64,000 nt of DNA from Pelomonas caseinilytica (GTDB taxonomy: Bacteria; Pseudomonadota; Gammaproteobacteria; Burkholderiales; Burkholderiaceae_C): positions 124,001 to 188,000 of the forward strand of contig NZ_JAJTWT010000005.1 in the NCBI RefSeq assembly GCF_021353235.1. The letters are read 5' to 3'. How positions within the stretch are numbered: the first letter of the stretch is position 1; each line of letters begins with the position of its first letter. A program made the position numbers and the translations under genes. Below the pieces are notes generated by a model, which was not told the origin of the DNA, did no database searches, and saw only the letters and a list, made by a program, of their open reading frames with translations. Shown piece after piece: positions 34,083 to 42,957 of the stretch.

Positions 34083-34562
34083 ATGCTGATTGATTGGCAA
34101 AGCGTATTCTTGCGGGTGCGGTCCGCGTTGATGCGTCGCGGCCGCTCGGAGCAGGATGCCGATGATCTGGTGCACGAGGCCTGGATCCGGCTCACCAAGT
34201 TCGCGCTCGAGCAGCCCGTGGATCAGCCGGAGGCCTTCTTGATGAAGGCGGCTCTGAACTTGTCGATCGACGCCCATCGCGCCCGGACGGTTCGAGGAGA
34301 AGAGGTCTTGCTGGAGGATGTGGTCATCGTGGACGGCAGTCCCAGCGCCGACGAGGTGGTGCTGGCGCGCGAGCGCGTGGCCCGCCTGAGCGAATGTCTT
34401 TCGCGCATGAACGAGAAGACGCGTGCCATCTTCCTCGCGCACAAGGTCGACGGGCTGAGCTACAAGGAGATTGCCCAGCAGTACGGCATCACGAAGAGTG
34501 CGGTCGAGAAGCACATCTCCAAAGGCGTGATGCTGACCGCCACGTGGATGGAGGGCTGGTAG
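34083..34562 (+). CDS. FecI-like ECF sigma factor
   Basis: 159 residues. Region 2 (QDADDLVHEAWIRLTKF) and region 4 (RMNEKTRAIFLAHKVDGLSYKEIAQQYGITKSAVEKHISKG) of an ECF sigma-70 factor are plain. It should direct RNA polymerase to the receptor and perhaps the lasso genes when released by FecR. It leads the chain sigma - fecR - TonB receptor - isopeptidase, with 2 bp between its stop and the fecR ATG. Confidence 0.93.
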   Translation: MLIDWQSVFLRVRSALMRRGRSEQDADDLVHEAWIRLTKFALEQPVDQPEAFLMKAALNLSIDAHRARTVRGEEVLLEDVVIVDGSPSADEVVLARERVARLSECLSRMNEKTRAIFLAHKVDGLSYKEIAQQYGITKSAVEKHISKGVMLTATWMEGW

Positions 34563-34564
34563 CC

Positions 34565-35620
34565 ATGACCCGGCCCCGCGCCGGTACTCCCGAGAGTGCA
34601 GAATTGAAGCCCAAGGTGACGCGCGAGATCGCCGCCGAGGCGGCGGTGTGGGTGACGCGTCTGCATGGTCCCGACCGGTCGCCGCAGATGGAGCGGGAGT
34701 TCCGCGCCTGGCAGGCGCAGTCTGCCGTCCATCGGGAGGCTTTCGAACGCTGCACCGACGTCTGGATCGACGTGGGCAAGATCAAGCTTGCCACGGCCTA
34801 TGAGACGGTGTCGCCTTCGAGCTGGCGGAAACGACCGCGCCACGGCGCGCGATGGTGGGCGGCAGGCGCTGCGACAGCGGGTATGTTGGCCGTCATGCTG
34901 CTGCTCGGCCGCCAGTGGTGGGAGCAGGGCAACTTCACCACCGACATCGGAGAGCAGCGCGCGGTGATGCTGGACGACGGCTCGCGCATGCTGATGAACA
35001 CCGACACGCAGCTGCGGATGGCCTTCGACGACCGGCAGCGGACCATCGAGGTGCGTCGCGGCGAAGCGTTCTTCGAGGTGGCGAAGGATCCGCATCGGCC
35101 GTTCGTGGTGCGCGTCTCCGGCAGCGAGGTGGTCGCCGTGGGCACGGCCTTTGCGGTGCGCTACGGAGCGGCGCAGGCCAGTTCGCCCAGCGAGCTCACG
35201 GTGACGCTCGTCGAAGGGCTGGTCAACGTCCGGCCGGCGACCGACGCCGGTGCCGATGCGGTCGCACCCGCCCAGGCCATCTCGATGAAGGCGGGCGAGC
35301 GGCTGCGACTGGACCGCAGCGCTGGATCTGCAGCGACCGAGCCGCCGAAGGTGGATCGGCCCAACGTGGACCAGGTCACCGCCTGGAAGCGCAGCGAGGC
35401 GGTCTTCGACGCCACGGCCTTGCGGGACGCCGTGGACGAGATGAACCGCTACAGCCGAACGCCGATCGTGTTGGTCGACGGGCTGAGTCGCTCGGCGCTG
35501 CGCGTCAGCGGCCTCTATCGCACCGGCGACAACCTTGGATTCGCCCGTGCAGTAGCCCACTTGCATGGCCTGCGGCTCAAGACGGAGGGCGGACGGTTGG
35601 AGCTCGGAAAAGCTCAGTAG
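34565..35620 (+). CDS. FecR-like anti-sigma / transmembrane signal relay
   Basis: 351 residues. A cytoplasmic N-terminal domain of the FecR/DUF4880 type (AAVWVTRLHGPDRS, FRAWQAQSAVHREAFER) is followed by one membrane helix at ~96-117, the periplasmic FecR beta domain (TDIGEQRAVMLDDGSRMLMNTDTQL, RRGEAFFEVAKDPHRPFVV) and a C-terminal STN-like region (DAVDEMNRYSRTPIVLVD) that meets the receptor signalling domain. It transmits ligand binding at the outer membrane to the sigma factor. The ATG at 34565 follows directly on the sigma stop. Confidence 0.93.
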   Translation: MTRPRAGTPESAELKPKVTREIAAEAAVWVTRLHGPDRSPQMEREFRAWQAQSAVHREAFERCTDVWIDVGKIKLATAYETVSPSSWRKRPRHGARWWAAGAATAGMLAVMLLLGRQWWEQGNFTTDIGEQRAVMLDDGSRMLMNTDTQLRMAFDDRQRTIEVRRGEAFFEVAKDPHRPFVVRVSGSEVVAVGTAFAVRYGAAQASSPSELTVTLVEGLVNVRPATDAGADAVAPAQAISMKAGERLRLDRSAGSAATEPPKVDRPNVDQVTAWKRSEAVFDATALRDAVDEMNRYSRTPIVLVDGLSRSALRVSGLYRTGDNLGFARAVAHLHGLRLKTEGGRLELGKAQ

Positions 35621-35697
35621 GGAGAAGCACTGGCCACGTGGCACTCGACTGAAACGTCATCTTGTTGTTCCCCTCTCAAACACAACAAGGACATCAG

Positions 35698-38600
35698 ATG
35701 AGACACACGCCCTTTCGCCGAGTCACCGAACGCCAGAACCTCCTGCCGCACGGTACCTGGCTTTCTCTCCTCCTCGCCTTCGGCTCTGCGTTCGCCGCCG
35801 ATCCGGTGCCCGTGTCACGCTACGCCATCGAGCAACCGTCGCAGGGCATGGCCGAAGCACTGCGCGCTATCGCGCGGCAGACCCGTACGTCGGTGCTCTT
35901 CGAACCGGAGGCCGTCGCGGGACGTGTGGCCCGCCCGGTTTCGGGCAGGCTGTCCGCCATCGAGGCCATCAGGCAGGCGCTGCAGGGAAGCGGGATGACG
36001 GCCGAATTGATGGCGGACGGCGCCGTCGTGGTGAAGGCATCGACTTCGGCCGCCCCTGCCGGGGCTGCCAGCCACCCGCCCGCGATGTTGCCGGCGAGTG
36101 ATCGCGATGGCCGGTTCAACGGCGGCGAGGAACGGGGCGTCCAGGGCTCGGCGCAGGACACGTCGACGGCAGCTGCCGGTGCCGCCCAGGAAAGGCAGCC
36201 GTACGAACTCATCCGCGTCGAGGTGACCGGATCACGGCTGAGGCGGCTGGATGCCGAAGGACCGGCGCCGGTGAACGTCTACAGCCGGGACGAAATCGAC
36301 CGGAGCGGGCAACCCAACCTCCAGCGCTTTCTGGCATCGCTCACGGAGGTCTCGGCCTCGTCCGGCGAGGGCGGCTTCGGCACGACGCTTGGACAGGGGA
36401 CGGTCCAGCTCCGTGGTCTGCCGCTCGGATCGACGCTGGTGCTGGTCAATGGCCGCAAGGTCCAGGGCGTGGGGTCGTTCACCGGCAGCGTGTTCAACCT
36501 CAATCTCATCCCGATGGCGGCGATCGAGCGCGTCGAGGTCGTGCCGTTGGGTTCGTCGGCCGTGTATGGCGGCGACGCGCTGGCCGGCGTGGTCAACGTG
36601 ATCCTGAAGAAGGCCATCAACGGCCAGTCGTTCACCGGCCGCGTTGGTTCGGGACGCGGCTTCAGCGACGGCAGTCTGTCTCTGGCCACCGGTGGGCGCA
36701 GCGCCGAGGGCGAGTTCCTGTTGATGGGCTCGTACAGCCGGTCTTCGCCACTGACGATGCAGCAACGCGAGTTCTTTCGGGATGCGGACTACCGCCGGTT
36801 CGGCAGCACCGACGAGCGAATGAGCTATTGCGTGCCCGGGACGGTGCGGAGCGTGACGGGCAACCTGCCGGGCCTGAACGGGAACGTCGCGGCGATCCCG
36901 GACGTTGCCGCGGGGCAGCCGTTGAAGGTTTCCGACTTCGTGGCAACGGCAGGCGCGCAGAACCTTTGCAATGTGTGGACCACCGGCGGGGGCGTCGCCC
37001 TGTTTCATGGCTACGAGACCCTCGCATTGCACGCGCTCGGCGAGCACAAGATTCTGGGCAGCTGGTCGGCATTCACCGAACTGACCTACACCCGCGATCG
37101 CATGCACGCGCCTGACGTCGGCCTTCGTCTGGGCAACGTCACCGTGCCCGCAGGCAATCCCTTCAACCCCTTCGGCGTCGACGTCAGGGTCACGGCGGCC
37201 CTCAGCCCGGACAATGGCACGGAGGGGCTCTCGCGCCAGACCCACTTCACCCGGGCCCTCGTCGGCGTTCGAGGTGAGCTGGGCCTTGGTTGGGACGCCG
37301 AGGTCTCCGCGTCGACGACAAGCGATCGCGGCGGTTCCCAGACCTGGAACGAGGCGGTCAACTCCGCGGCGTTGACCGCCGCGTTGGCCTCGACGACGCC
37401 GGCCACGGCCCTCAACCCGTTCACGTCCGGCCGCGTGGCCAGCGATACGGTGCTGCGCGGCATCTGGTCCGACAACCGGCGGCACAGTGTGGGACGCAAG
37501 GACCAGGTGTCCGGACAGGCGCGCGGAACGCTGATCGATCTGCCGGCCGGTGCGGTAGATGCGGTCGTCGGCGCAGAGGCGGCCCGGGACGCCTATGACG
37601 TCTCCAGCTCGACCGAGACCCATGGCTCCCGCACCAGCTCGGCCGCCTATGGCGAACTGCGGGCACCGCTGCTGAGGGCCGGTGGCGAGGCTGGCGGGGG
37701 CTGGAGCCTGGCCGCGCTGACGCTCGCCGGCCGTCGTGACCACTACAGCGACTTCGGCTCGGCCAATACCTTCCAAGGTGGGCTCGAATTGCGGCCGACC
37801 CGCAGCCTGCTGATTCGGGGCTCGGCGGCCAGTTCCTTCAAGCCGCCGACGATCCTGCAAACCCACGTCAACGACATCGTCTATCAGGCATCCATCTTTC
37901 GCCTCGTCGATCCGGCGCGAGGCGGCGAGCCGATCACTTCGGGCACCGTGGTGCGGACAACCAACCACGACCTGGTGCCTGAGCATGGGCAGGCCAGGGG
38001 CCTGGGCGTCGTGTGGGAGCCGGAGGGAGGGCAGGGCACGCGCTTCAGCCTCACGCACTGGCAGATGCGCATCCGCGACATGATCGCGGTGCTTCCAACG
38101 CAGTCGGCCCTCGACTATGAGAACCTGTTTCCGGGTCTGGTGACGCGGGAGCCGGCTGTGAACGGCCAGCCGGGCGCGGTCACGAGCGTGAAGTCGACCG
38201 AGGTCAACTTCGGCCGACTGGACACCTCCGGGACGGACGTCGACGTGGCGTATGTGTGGAAGACCGCCATGGGCAAGCTGACGGCGGCGGGCGGCGCGAG
38301 CCGCACCGATGAGTACCGGGTCGTGCTGGCCCCCGGCGCCGCGGCCGTGGACCGGCTCGGTCGTCGGTTCAGGGACTTTTGGGCGCCACGCTGGAAGGGG
38401 CGCCTCTCTTTCGGGCTGGACCAGGGCAGCTGGAATCTCGGCCTGACCGGCCGCTATCTGGGGCGCTACAAGGACATCGGTACGAGCGAGCGGCGCCTTG
38501 GCGACTACTGGATGCACGACCTCGCCGGCTCGCTGGATCTGAAGAAGCTGTGGCCTGACCTGCTGCCGGGCTTCCGAACGGCGTCGCTCGGTGCCAGCGT

Positions 38601-38715
38601 CGCGAACCTGACGGATCGCGAGCCGCAGTTCGCCCAGGGCGCCCCCTACTACGACGTCACGCAGGCCGACTGGCGCGGGCGCTACGTCAGCGTCCGCCTG
38701 TCGCTGGATTGGTAG
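35698..38715 (+). CDS. FecA-like TonB-dependent receptor with N-terminal signalling domain
   Basis: 1005 residues. After the signal peptide come an STN signalling domain (residues ~45-120, YAIEQPSQGMAEALRAIARQ), a Ser/Ala-rich linker, the plug (VTGSRLRRLDAEGPAPVNVYSRDEIDRSG, GSSAVYGGDALAGVVNV) and a 22-strand barrel ending in RLSLDW, the usual C-terminal aromatic signature. AAGGAC lies ahead of the chosen ATG; the frame opens earlier from a TTG without signal-like sequence. With the sigma and FecR genes it forms a cell-surface signalling triad. By position beside an isopeptidase its ligand is most likely the lasso peptide. Confidence 0.94.
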   Translation: MRHTPFRRVTERQNLLPHGTWLSLLLAFGSAFAADPVPVSRYAIEQPSQGMAEALRAIARQTRTSVLFEPEAVAGRVARPVSGRLSAIEAIRQALQGSGMTAELMADGAVVVKASTSAAPAGAASHPPAMLPASDRDGRFNGGEERGVQGSAQDTSTAAAGAAQERQPYELIRVEVTGSRLRRLDAEGPAPVNVYSRDEIDRSGQPNLQRFLASLTEVSASSGEGGFGTTLGQGTVQLRGLPLGSTLVLVNGRKVQGVGSFTGSVFNLNLIPMAAIERVEVVPLGSSAVYGGDALAGVVNVILKKAINGQSFTGRVGSGRGFSDGSLSLATGGRSAEGEFLLMGSYSRSSPLTMQQREFFRDADYRRFGSTDERMSYCVPGTVRSVTGNLPGLNGNVAAIPDVAAGQPLKVSDFVATAGAQNLCNVWTTGGGVALFHGYETLALHALGEHKILGSWSAFTELTYTRDRMHAPDVGLRLGNVTVPAGNPFNPFGVDVRVTAALSPDNGTEGLSRQTHFTRALVGVRGELGLGWDAEVSASTTSDRGGSQTWNEAVNSAALTAALASTTPATALNPFTSGRVASDTVLRGIWSDNRRHSVGRKDQVSGQARGTLIDLPAGAVDAVVGAEAARDAYDVSSSTETHGSRTSSAAYGELRAPLLRAGGEAGGGWSLAALTLAGRRDHYSDFGSANTFQGGLELRPTRSLLIRGSAASSFKPPTILQTHVNDIVYQASIFRLVDPARGGEPITSGTVVRTTNHDLVPEHGQARGLGVVWEPEGGQGTRFSLTHWQMRIRDMIAVLPTQSALDYENLFPGLVTREPAVNGQPGAVTSVKSTEVNFGRLDTSGTDVDVAYVWKTAMGKLTAAGGASRTDEYRVVLAPGAAAVDRLGRRFRDFWAPRWKGRLSFGLDQGSWNLGLTGRYLGRYKDIGTSERRLGDYWMHDLAGSLDLKKLWPDLLPGFRTASLGASVANLTDREPQFAQGAPYYDVTQADWRGRYVSVRLSLDW

Positions 38716-38769
38716 CCATCGCAGCGGCCCTTCCCCGTCCTTCCTCCTTCTTCCTCCTCCCGGTTCGCG

Positions 38770-38799
38770 GCCTGCCTGCCTGAGCGCAGGAGGGCGGGC
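38770..38799 (+). promoter_or_regulatory. intercistronic hairpin between receptor and isopeptidase genes
   Basis: Inverted repeat with tetraloop AGCG: inner stem CCTG/CAGG, one G-A mismatch, then eight more pairs including two G-T. It is preceded by a ~35-base C/T-rich, G-poor tract. It lies 27 bases before the isopeptidase ATG, which lacks a Shine-Dalgarno. It could trim expression of the isopeptidase relative to the receptor, by termination or RNA processing. There is no U-tract. Confidence 0.4.
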
Positions 38800-38826
38800 T
38801 GCGCCTTTGCCTACCACCTGCCCACC

Positions 38827-41145
38827 ATGCGCTTCTCGCTGTTCGTCACCTTGCCGTGGCTCGTCGTCGCGGCATCTTCTTCCTGGGCTCAGCCTTCGAC
38901 CGGACCTTCCGTTCGCGACGTCGTCGAGTTCAAGTCCGTCATCCTTCCGCGGGCGCACGACCTCGAAGGGTTCCGGCAGCAGACGTCACCGTCCGGCGCG
39001 CGCGCCTTCATCGTCACCCGCAAGGCCGACGTCGCGGCCGACATGAATCACTATGAGATCCTGATGCTCAACCTCGCGCCGCAGCGGCTGGCGGAGCGCC
39101 GCCCGGCCGCGCCCGAGGTCGTGTTCGCATTCGATGCCAGGTACGACAACGAATCGGGATATCCGGCCCTGGCCCAGGTGCAGTGGGCCGACGAGCGCAC
39201 CCTGGTCTTTCGGGCAAAGATCCGCGACGCGGTGTATCAGGTGTACAGCCTTGACTTGCCGACCCGCAAGCTGGTGCAACTGACCAACGCTCCGACGCCG
39301 GTCGAGTCGTTTGCCGCCTCGGTCGACCTCAAGCGGGTGGTCTACGCGGTACAGGTTCCCAATCCGCCCATGAAGGAGGGGGCCCGCAGCATCGTGGTGG
39401 GCAACCAGTGGTTTCGTGGCGTCCTGTACGGACAGCGGGCGCTGAAGGAACAGGTCCGGGCCTTCCGCTTCTACGTGGCAGACGTCGGCTCCGGCAAGCC
39501 GGCGCGGCCGCTCGGAGACGCCTTCGTCCAGGCCAATCTGGGCTGGCCCCAGGCCAACATCTCGCCTGATGGACGCTGGGCGATCCTGCCCCGGTTCGAG
39601 CGCGGCCGTACGCGAGCCTGGAGTCTGCAATACCCCTTGCTCGAAGCGGCGGCAAAGGAATACGGCCCGGCGATACGCCGCGATCCGCTGGGCTATTTCA
39701 GTGGTCCCATGTCCTTCGCGGCCCGGCGCATGGTGGCCTGGCGCCTGGACGATGCGCACGAGCAGACCATCCTCGATGCGCCCGACGATTCGATCATGGG
39801 CGGCCGCCAATCCCGACGAGACAAGGTCTGGCAGGCCACGGGATCTTCCGTCGTGCTTGCCGGCACGCATCTTCCGCTGATCGACGGCCGCCAGGTATCC
39901 GCCGCCTCGCATGTCATCGAGTACTGGCCGGACAGCGGACGCTGGATCGTCGTCGCCAAACTGAACGGCCGCCTGGAGGAGGCGCTGCCGGCGGGCGACG
40001 GTGTGGTGGTCATGGACAGCGGCAAGAGGCGGCAGTTCCAGCGCCTTGACGCAGGGGGCTGGCAGGAGGTGGCGCCGGTGCCGCGAGCGTCCGGATCGGG
40101 TTGGCGCCTGCAGTTGCAGGAGGGACCCAACGAACCGCCGGATGTCTTCGCCGTCGGGCCAGCCGGCCAATCGGTACGTCTGACGACGTTGAATCCGCAA
40201 TTCGACCCCAAGACCTGGGGCACCATGTCGTCCTTTCAATGGCGCGACGCCAAGGGACGGCAGTGGCAGGGTGGCCTCATGGCGCCGGTCGAGGACCGCG
40301 GCAAGCGACTACCCCTGGTCATCCAGAGCTACAACTACTTCCCGGACACCTTCTACCTGGACGGCCCCAACTTTGCCGACCGCACCGGCACCAGCGCCTT
40401 CCCGGGACGCGCCTTCGTCCGCGAAGGGGTGCTGGTCCTTGCCATGCGCGCACAGCCCGGCACGGCGCCCCATCGCGATGACGCGAACCAGAATCGCCTG
40501 TTCAACGAGGGCGTCAGAGGGGCCGTGGACGCGCTCGTCAGGGCAGGGCGCGTCGACCCGGCGCGCGTCGGCATCATCGGCTGGAGCGGTACGGGGGAGA
40601 AGGTTCTCAACGCCATCACGTTCTCCGACCTGCCGATCCGAGCGGCGACCATCGCCGACGGCGACGCCAACACACTGTTCTCGTACGCGGTGACCTATGG
40701 GTTTTCGGACTACACCTGGGGCCACAAGGAGACCGTGAACCGAGGCCTTCCTATCCGGCCGAACCTCGGGGCCTGGATCGAAACCGACCCTTCGATGAAC
40801 ACGGACTGCGTCAAGGCGGCACTACGCATCGAGACCTACGGCATCCCGGTGCACAACTATTGGGACATCTACGCGCTGATGCGCCGCCAATACAAGCCGG
40901 CCGACATGATCCTCATTCCGGGGGGCTCGCACGGATTGGCAACGCCCAGCGAGCGCATGATCTCCTTGCAGGGCAATGTCGACTGGTTCAATTTCTGGCT
41001 GAATAACGAGAAGCGCAGTGTGCCGCTGCTTGCAGCCGAGACCGCCGCCACGCTGCAGGCCCAGTACGAGGCCTGGGACCAGATGGCCGCGATGAAGCGA
41101 ACCCACGACAGACGTCCGCGCTGCCCGCTGGCCAGCGTCGGCTAA
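38827..41145 (+). CDS. lasso peptide isopeptidase (prolyl-oligopeptidase family)
   Basis: 772 residues: signal peptide ending near SWAQ, a seven-bladed propeller-like region at about 50-480, then an alpha/beta-hydrolase domain with Ser587 in GWSGTG and His702 in GGSHGL; the acid is probably the Asp/Glu-rich loop between them. This is the AtxE type, which opens the Gly-Asp/Glu isopeptide bond of the cognate lasso peptide in the periplasm. Its position behind a TonB receptor and facing lasso genes supports that reading over a general peptidase. It converges on the exporter gene with 6 bp between the two stops. Confidence 0.9.
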   Translation: MRFSLFVTLPWLVVAASSSWAQPSTGPSVRDVVEFKSVILPRAHDLEGFRQQTSPSGARAFIVTRKADVAADMNHYEILMLNLAPQRLAERRPAAPEVVFAFDARYDNESGYPALAQVQWADERTLVFRAKIRDAVYQVYSLDLPTRKLVQLTNAPTPVESFAASVDLKRVVYAVQVPNPPMKEGARSIVVGNQWFRGVLYGQRALKEQVRAFRFYVADVGSGKPARPLGDAFVQANLGWPQANISPDGRWAILPRFERGRTRAWSLQYPLLEAAAKEYGPAIRRDPLGYFSGPMSFAARRMVAWRLDDAHEQTILDAPDDSIMGGRQSRRDKVWQATGSSVVLAGTHLPLIDGRQVSAASHVIEYWPDSGRWIVVAKLNGRLEEALPAGDGVVVMDSGKRRQFQRLDAGGWQEVAPVPRASGSGWRLQLQEGPNEPPDVFAVGPAGQSVRLTTLNPQFDPKTWGTMSSFQWRDAKGRQWQGGLMAPVEDRGKRLPLVIQSYNYFPDTFYLDGPNFADRTGTSAFPGRAFVREGVLVLAMRAQPGTAPHRDDANQNRLFNEGVRGAVDALVRAGRVDPARVGIIGWSGTGEKVLNAITFSDLPIRAATIADGDANTLFSYAVTYGFSDYTWGHKETVNRGLPIRPNLGAWIETDPSMNTDCVKAALRIETYGIPVHNYWDIYALMRRQYKPADMILIPGGSHGLATPSERMISLQGNVDWFNFWLNNEKRSVPLLAAETAATLQAQYEAWDQMAAMKRTHDRRPRCPLASVG

Positions 41146-41156
41146 GCGCGCTCAGC
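41141..41156. terminator. inverted repeat over both stop codons of convergent operons
   Basis: GCTAAGCGCGCTCAGC is a near-perfect palindrome (7 of 8 arm positions) and contains the TAA of the isopeptidase and the complement of the exporter TGA. It lacks a loop and U-tract, so any terminator activity would be weak. Confidence 0.25.
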
Positions 41157-42945
41157 TTGCGCCGTCGATCTGTTGCCGCCACATCCGCGCGTACCGTCCG
41201 TCCCGGGCCAGCAGATCGGCATGCAGCCCACGCTCGTGGATTCGCCCGTCAACCAGGACAATGATCTCGTCGGCTCGCATCACCGTCGAAAGTCGGTGAG
41301 CCACGACCAGCGTCGTGCAGCCGGCCGCGGCCTGCCGGAGCTCGACGAGGACTTCGGCCTCCGTCTTGCTGTCCAGCATCGAGGTCGGCTCGTCGAGCAG
41401 GAGGACGGTGGGCCTGCGCAGCAACGCGCGCGCGATGGCCAGGCGCTGGCGCTCGCCTCCAGAAAGCTTGAGGCCGCGCTCCCCGACCATCGTCCCGTAG
41501 CCGTCAGGCCATGACTCGATAGCCTCGTGAAGTCTGGCGGCTTTCGCTGCACTGACAATGCTGTCCATGCCGGCCCCCGGGCGCCCCAGTGCGATGTTGC
41601 TGCCGATGGAGGCATGCAGTAGCGGTGTGTCTTGAGGCACCAGTGCCATCTGCCTGCGCAGCGCGCCGAGCGCCAGCATGTCGATCGGATTCCCGTCCAG
41701 CAGGATGCGCCCCGCTTGCGGCGAGTACAACCGCAGTAGCAGGCGGATCAACGATGACTTCCCAGAGCCGCTGGGACCGACGACAGCGATGGTGCGCCCC
41801 GCCTCGACATGGAGGTCCAGTCCACGGATCACTGGCCGCTCGGGGTCGTAGCCAAAGGTCACCCCTTCGAATCGGATCGTGGACGGTTGCCGCGACGGCC
41901 TGCCCGATGGCTGTCCGGGGGAGACGGTCGCTGTCAGGATCGCGGCACCCTCAATCTCTTCACGGAGGATCTCAAGCAGCGGTTGAGAGAGCCTGAGCGA
42001 ACGCGATAGATCTCGCATGGCGGACCCGAGCACCTCGAGTGGTCTCACCATCTGCAGCAAATAGATGCCGGTCAGGATGAAGCCGCCGACGCTCAGGGAT
42101 CCACTGGCCACGCCGTTCGCAGCGATTCCCAGGCTGGTGGCCAGCGATACCGCAAAGACGGCCGTCGCTGCGACTCCCGTGCCAGCGCTGGCCCGGTAGT
42201 AGCCCTGCCAACGGTCGACCAGCGATGATGAGGCCACCGCGAGCGCTTGCTCGGCCTCGTCTTCCGCGCACAGACAGCGCAGCGTTTCGACATTGGCCAA
42301 TCCGTCGGCGAGCTGCCCGTGTACGGCCAGGCTCGACGTCGTGACGGCATCGGCATGACGCGTCAACCGCCGCGCGCCCTGTGCGAAGACAGCCAGGTAC
42401 AGGGTTGCGGTGGCACCGAACAACATCATCAGCGCCGGCTGCTGCAGCCGGGTCAAGATCCAGGCCATCACCGAGAGTTCCACGGCGACCGGCGCGAGGC
42501 TGTGGACCAGATGAGTCACGAGCAGTTGGATGCCCGCGCAGGACAGGTCGAGGCTGTGCAGAAGCTCGCCGCTTCGCCGATTGAGCAGACGGGAGAGTGG
42601 CAGGCGCAGGACGTGCCCGTAGAAGCGTCGTCTCAAGGCCGCCACGAGACGCTGGTCAGCAGCTCCAGTGCACAGTGGCCGCAGGTCACCCAACAAACGA
42701 GCACCGCACAGGGCTGCGATGTAGAGCGCGACGGCTGCCAGGATGGACGACGGCGACGCGGCTCGGGCCCCCGGGGCAGCGGCCACCGCATCGACCAGAT
42801 GTTGCAGTGCCAGCGGGGAAAGCGCCGACAAGGCGCCCCCGAGGACGACGAGCAGGGTCGCCGCAGCCATCTCGCGCCATATGACGGGGTCGGCGACCTC
42901 CCTGATCAGGCGCAGAACGGCTCGGAGCCCACTGCCGCGACGCAT
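41152..42945 (-). CDS. lasso peptide ABC exporter (D protein)
   Basis: 597 residues, a half-transporter: six membrane helices in the first ~310 residues, then the nucleotide-binding domain with Walker A GPSGSGKSS, Q-loop ALVPQDTPLLHAS, signature LSGGERQRLAIARALL, Walker B TVLLLDEPTSML and H-loop VVAHRLSTV. No C39 peptidase domain, as expected, because the leader is removed by the B protein. It exports the matured peptide and gives self-protection. It lies 12 bp after the cyclase gene. Confidence 0.92.
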   Translation of the reverse strand: MRRGSGLRAVLRLIREVADPVIWREMAAATLLVVLGGALSALSPLALQHLVDAVAAAPGARAASPSSILAAVALYIAALCGARLLGDLRPLCTGAADQRLVAALRRRFYGHVLRLPLSRLLNRRSGELLHSLDLSCAGIQLLVTHLVHSLAPVAVELSVMAWILTRLQQPALMMLFGATATLYLAVFAQGARRLTRHADAVTTSSLAVHGQLADGLANVETLRCLCAEDEAEQALAVASSSLVDRWQGYYRASAGTGVAATAVFAVSLATSLGIAANGVASGSLSVGGFILTGIYLLQMVRPLEVLGSAMRDLSRSLRLSQPLLEILREEIEGAAILTATVSPGQPSGRPSRQPSTIRFEGVTFGYDPERPVIRGLDLHVEAGRTIAVVGPSGSGKSSLIRLLLRLYSPQAGRILLDGNPIDMLALGALRRQMALVPQDTPLLHASIGSNIALGRPGAGMDSIVSAAKAARLHEAIESWPDGYGTMVGERGLKLSGGERQRLAIARALLRRPTVLLLDEPTSMLDSKTEAEVLVELRQAAAGCTTLVVAHRLSTVMRADEIIVLVDGRIHERGLHADLLARDGRYARMWRQQIDGAS

Positions 42946-42957
42946 CGCGAGTCGAAC

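Noticed and set aside
36232-38958. Long open frame (about 900 codons) antisense to the TonB receptor
   Set aside because: Arg/Gln/His-rich translation without any family signal; a GC-driven shadow of the receptor gene.
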